This document shows, piece after piece, positions 5,461 through 7,975 of a stretch of 7,975 nt of DNA. Origin of the DNA: Candidatus Bathyarchaeota archaeon. GTDB lineage: Archaea; Thermoproteota; Bathyarchaeia; TCS64. The notes beneath the pieces are model-generated. The model was not told the origin of the DNA, made no database searches, and saw nothing but the letters and a program-made list of their open reading frames with translations. The stretch's first letter is position 1, and every line of letters begins with the position of its first letter. Made by a program: the position numbers and the translations under genes. The DNA is taken from positions 1-7,975 of the forward strand of contig JAUWBQ010000075.1 in NCBI GenBank assembly GCA_030601645.1, written 5' to 3'.

Positions 5461-6255
5461 TGCTATTTTCCTTATAGTCACCTTCTCCCCTTTCCCTATG
5501 CCAAGTAGCTCCTGGGCGTTGCCTTGGTTGACTGCGAACTCCAAGTAGCCACCGCCTGCAACCAGCATGAGCAGCTTCCCTTCGGAGACCGCGGAGAACC
5601 TGCGGACATATGGCAGCTCGTGCTCGGCCCCGGAAATGGTGGCCCTCAAAAGGGCTCCATCCCCGGCTCCGAGCCTCTCCAAGACCTCGTGTGTAACGTT
5701 GGTCACGAGGTTCCCGAAGCCGTCGACGTGGATCACCGTTGCCTCCACTTCATTTCCTGAGACCACTGGACTGTAACTTTCGAGACTAATGTATTCGTGG
5801 ATCTCGACGCCCATTTTCTCCGGGGAGACTCCCATGGACAGCAGGGCCCCAATGGGGCCGAACGTGTCCCTGCCGTCGAAGACATCAGATATCTTCTCAG
5901 GCAGGAGTTCCCTCTTGGTGATCTCGAAGACCCTCTCGACGCCCAGCCTCTCGGCTGCGGGAGCCAGGAGGCCGTTGTCCGGGCCCACGAGCCAAGCCCC
6001 CTCGGCCTTGATGATGATCCCCCTCCTGCTGCTCCCGACGCCGGGGTCGACGACGCCCACGTGGACTGTGCCCTCGGGGAAGTAGGGGACGCTGCGGGCG
6101 ATGTGGAAGGCGCCCTCATCTATGCTGTAGTTCCCCACGTCGTGGCTGATGTCCACCAGGGTGGCGTCTGGAGCTATCCTGAGGATCGCGCCTTTCATCT
6201 CGGCAACGTACGAGTCCTTAAGCCCATAGTCCGTCAAGAGGGTGATAACCGGCAT
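5446..6255 (-). CDS. SAM hydroxide adenosyltransferase-family protein (DUF62)
   Basis: A 269-residue protein of the DUF62 family. Characterised members split S-adenosylmethionine with water to adenosine and methionine; the family also contains the fluorinase and chlorinase. Family motifs are LLTDYGLKDSYV (6-17), VDISHDV (34-40), VVDPGVGSSRR (68-78), GPDNGLL (91-97), GRDTFGP (128-134) and IHVDGFGNLVTN. The triad described for archaeal members is Asp-Arg-His. Asp70 and Arg77 are present, but the His of the usual FHGRD is Asp127 here (FDGRD, codon GAC at 5875-5877). Activity is therefore uncertain, although the fold is well kept. The ATG start (6253-6255) follows a TATA-like TTTTAT (6288-6294, minus strand), predicting a short leader of about 9 nt. 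It diverges from the FAH-family gene. Confidence 0.9.
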   Translation of the reverse strand: MPVITLLTDYGLKDSYVAEMKGAILRIAPDATLVDISHDVGNYSIDEGAFHIARSVPYFPEGTVHVGVVDPGVGSSRRGIIIKAEGAWLVGPDNGLLAPAAERLGVERVFEITKRELLPEKISDVFDGRDTFGPIGALLSMGVSPEKMGVEIHEYISLESYSPVVSGNEVEATVIHVDGFGNLVTNVTHEVLERLGAGDGALLRATISGAEHELPYVRRFSAVSEGKLLMLVAGGGYLEFAVNQGNAQELLGIGKGEKVTIRKIASPSG

Positions 6256-6287
6256 CCTGAACCCTTCTTATTGCTCCCTTCCAGCGG

Positions 6288-6294
6288 ATAAAAG
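6288..6294 (-). promoter_or_regulatory. TATA-like element of the DUF62 gene
   Basis: The minus strand reads TTTTATC. A start about 27 bp downstream would be near 6264, leaving a leader of about 9 nt before the ATG. No strong ribosome site is seen, consistent with a near-leaderless transcript. Confidence 0.5.
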
Positions 6295-6309
6295 AATTGA
6301 CCCATCCGG

Positions 6310-6338
6310 GCGCGTGTCGAAGGTGGTGATTCACGCGC
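6310..6338. promoter_or_regulatory. Candidate operator: 7-bp inverted repeat between divergent promoters
   Basis: GCGCGTG (6310-6316) and CACGCGC (6332-6338) are perfect inverted copies with a 15-bp spacer, centres 22 bp apart, about two helical turns. They lie between the DUF62 TATA (6288-6294) and the FAH-gene TATA (6342-6350), and the right arm covers the BRE position of the latter. This suits a dimeric regulator of one or both genes. No regulator gene is in the window. Confidence 0.45.
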
Positions 6339-6341
6339 AGA

Positions 6342-6350
6342 TTTAATTTA
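6342..6350 (+). promoter_or_regulatory. TATA box of the FAH-family gene
   Basis: TTTAATTTA is centred 28 bp before the ATG at 6374, so the transcript probably starts at or within a few bases of the start codon. There is no ribosome site before the ATG, which agrees with leaderless translation. Confidence 0.65.
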
Positions 6351-6373
6351 AGTCGACCGCCATTGGACTAGCC

Positions 6374-7399
6374 ATGAAGCTCGTTCTGTTCGGTCCCAAG
6401 AGGCTCGGAGCCCTCCAAGAAGAAGGGACAATCGTCGATCTAAACCTGGCCTACGCCACGTTGCTATCCAGTAAGGGTGCAGACAGTCCATACGCCCGGG
6501 CGGATGCCGAGGTGCCCAGCGACCTGTTGGTCTTCATCGAGGAGGGAGACTCGGCCCTGGAGGCCGCCGAGGAAGCCATCACCATGGTCAGGGGAGGGGC
6601 GGTCGAAGGCCCCCGAGGGGAGAGGTTAGCCTGCCGGTGCGAGGAGGTCAAGATCCACGCGCCCCTCCCGAGCCTCGCCTCCCGCATCGCCATGGCCGGC
6701 GCGAACTTCTACGACCACGCCGTGGGGGCTTACACCATGATAAGGGGGGTCAAGATCACGAAGGAGGAGATGAGGAGGCAGGTGGAGGAGGGAAAATCCC
6801 CGCCTTGGGGCTTCTGGAAGCAGGCCAGGAACGTCATAGGCCCCGATGAGCCCATCGTCTACCCCGCCAGGACCGGACGCCTCGACTACGAGGTGGAGGT
6901 GGCCGCCGTCTTCGGGAAGAAGGGGAAGGACATCCCGGAGGGTGATGCCATGGACTATGTTTATGGCTACACCATCGTCAACGACGTGAGCTGCCGGGAC
7001 CAGCCCGGGGACCGGGGCCTCTTCCTCGCGAAGAACTTCGACACGTCTGTCCCCATGGGCCCCTGCATCGTCACCGCGGACGAGATAGGGGACCCCCACA
7101 AGCTCGGGATGAGGCTGAAGGTTAACGGCGAGCTCAAGCAGGACGGCTCCCAGGAGGACATGATCCGGGGCTACCCCTTCTGGATCAGCCTCCTCACCCG
7201 GGACATGACATTCCACCCCGGAGACATGATATGCGGCGGCACCTGCGCTGGGACGGCGCTGGACACGAGCCAGAGGGACAAGGAGGGCAAGACCGAGCCA
7301 GACAACTTCCTGAACCCCGGTGATGTCGTCGAGGCCTGGGTGGAGAAGATCGGCTACCTCCGCAACCCCGTCGTCGCAAAAGGGCAGTCTCTCTTTTAA
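6374..7399 (+). CDS. Fumarylacetoacetate hydrolase (FAH)-family protein
   Basis: A 341-residue cytoplasmic enzyme. The FAH family hydrolyses, decarboxylates or dehydrates 2-oxo acids with a divalent metal; one archaeal branch dehydrates 2-keto-3-deoxy sugar acids. An N-terminal domain (about 1-95) precedes the catalytic domain. Visible motifs are AGANFYDHA (108-116), DYEVEVAAVFGKKG (171-184, with metal ligands E173 and E175), YGYTIVNDVSCRD (197-209, with D204), KNFDTSVPMGP (220-230), VNGELKQDG (250-258) and GDMICGGTCAG (283-293). The metal site looks complete. The usual GTPAG is GTCAG, and residues 118-148 include extra sequence beyond typical short members. The ATG start fits the leaderless promoter at 6342-6350. 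The ROK kinase begins 33 bp downstream, so they are likely one transcription unit. The exact substrate is unknown. Confidence 0.9.
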   Translation: MKLVLFGPKRLGALQEEGTIVDLNLAYATLLSSKGADSPYARADAEVPSDLLVFIEEGDSALEAAEEAITMVRGGAVEGPRGERLACRCEEVKIHAPLPSLASRIAMAGANFYDHAVGAYTMIRGVKITKEEMRRQVEEGKSPPWGFWKQARNVIGPDEPIVYPARTGRLDYEVEVAAVFGKKGKDIPEGDAMDYVYGYTIVNDVSCRDQPGDRGLFLAKNFDTSVPMGPCIVTADEIGDPHKLGMRLKVNGELKQDGSQEDMIRGYPFWISLLTRDMTFHPGDMICGGTCAGTALDTSQRDKEGKTEPDNFLNPGDVVEAWVEKIGYLRNPVVAKGQSLF

Positions 7400-7432
7400 T
7401 CCTGAATCCCCCTTTTCTACGGGGATGACATT

Positions 7433-7975
7433 TTGAGCAAACGGTACGCAGCGGTCGACATCGGGGCGACGAACGTCAGGGTCGCAAGCGGCGACGAGGG
7501 CGGCCTCATAGAGAAGATAATGGAGAGGACGGACAGGGAGAACGGACCCAAGGGCGTCTCGGCCCAGATCATCCGCTTGGTCAGATCCCTTGAGATCGAG
7601 GAGCTGGCCACCATCGGCGTAGGCTCCATAGGCCCCATCGACATCGGCACCGGCAGCATCGTGAACACCCCAAACTTCCCATTCAAGGAGATCCCCGTGC
7701 TCGTGCCCCTGACCTTCGAGTTCCATGTGCCCGTCAGGATGCTGAACGACTGCGCGGCCGCGGTCCTAGGGGAGAAGAAGTACGGCGCAGGCAAGGGGCT
7801 GCGGAACCTTGTCTACGTCACGCTGAGCACGGGCCTGGGGGGCGGCGCCATCGTGGACGGGCACGTCCTGATCGGGAAGGATGGCAACGCCGTGGAGGTG
7901 GGGCACCTCACCATAGACCCCGACTCGCCCCTCGTCTGCGGATGCGGGTGCAGGGGCCACTGGGAGGCCTACTCG
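7433..7975 (+). CDS. ROK-family sugar kinase, N-terminal part (partial)
   Basis: The first 181 residues of an ATP-dependent ROK kinase (glucokinase/hexokinase-like); full members have about 300, so roughly 120 are missing beyond the right edge. Landmarks are VDIGATNVR (8-16, phosphate binding), MLNDCAAAVLGE (103-114, catalytic Asp D106), TLSTGLGGGAIVDG (130-143) and EVGHLT (155-160). The ROK zinc motif is CGCGCRGHWEAYS (169-181), where His176 replaces the usual third Cys and Cys173 is extra; I recall similar GHWEA forms in archaeal ROK proteins. Start TTG 7433-7435 has GGGGATGA (7421-7428) just before it; the ATG at 7425 hits a stop after three codons. It probably follows the FAH gene in an operon, though TTTTAAT at 7394-7400 could be its own TATA. 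Sugar specificity cannot be read. Confidence 0.9.
   Translation, partial: MSKRYAAVDIGATNVRVASGDEGGLIEKIMERTDRENGPKGVSAQIIRLVRSLEIEELATIGVGSIGPIDIGTGSIVNTPNFPFKEIPVLVPLTFEFHVPVRMLNDCAAAVLGEKKYGAGKGLRNLVYVTLSTGLGGGAIVDGHVLIGKDGNAVEVGHLTIDPDSPLVCGCGCRGHWEAYS

Noticed and set aside
5446..6255. Fluorinase or chlorinase identity for the DUF62 protein
   Set aside because: It keeps the GRD motif and the hydrolase-type VVDPGVGxxRR, which the halogenases lack; only the His differs.
6626..7726. Long minus-strand frame (366 codons) opposite the FAH and ROK genes
   Set aside because: It spans two well-supported plus-strand genes and their spacer and has no family motif; it is a shadow.

Overview
The window looks like chromosomal DNA of a GC-rich archaeon. 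Most genes have an A/T-rich TATA-like box about 25-30 bp before the expected transcript start. TTG and GTG start codons are common. Arg is usually AGG. The tRNA has archaeal-style features, and the first gene is a valyl-tRNA synthetase with archaeal-type signatures. A Thermoproteota/TACK-group lineage such as Bathyarchaeia is my guess from codon style and gene mix; nothing in the window proves it. I see no mobile element, CRISPR array or phage gene.

Layout. 1-335 (-): N-terminal end of valyl-tRNA synthetase, cut by the window edge. 336-582: leader region with a possible 13-15 codon ORF and a GC hairpin. 583-1428 (-): metallo-beta-lactamase-fold hydrolase, divergent from tRNA-Ile(GAU) at 1480-1557; the two seem to share one A/T palindrome as promoter. 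1571-2836 (-): 12-helix MFS transporter, ending 13 bp from the tRNA. 2915-3640 (-): Asp/Glu/hydantoin racemase-family protein. 3778-4881 (+): Ldh2-type (malate/L-lactate/ureidoglycolate dehydrogenase family) oxidoreductase, divergent from the racemase. 4882-5445: long gap with a hidden zinc-ribbon reading frame on the minus strand, an A/T-rich stretch and a possible 19-codon ORF. 5446-6255 (-): SAM hydroxide adenosyltransferase-family protein (DUF62). 6374-7399 (+): fumarylacetoacetate hydrolase (FAH)-family protein. 7433-7975 (+): ROK-family sugar kinase, cut by the right edge.

How the genes may work together. The left part is housekeeping (ValRS, tRNA-Ile). The middle and right part (MFS carrier, racemase-like protein, Ldh2 oxidoreductase, FAH-family protein, ROK kinase) looks like uptake and breakdown of a small hydroxy/oxo acid or sugar acid. 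That is inference from family membership; no substrate can be read from the sequence.

The most unusual points are residue changes at family-defining sites: His to Asp at residue 127 of the DUF62 protein, loss of the first catalytic Cys in the racemase, and altered cofactor motifs in the Ldh2 protein. Also notable are a convincing four-Cys zinc-ribbon frame with no normal start codon, and several candidate control elements between divergent genes. No wholly new multi-gene system is evident.
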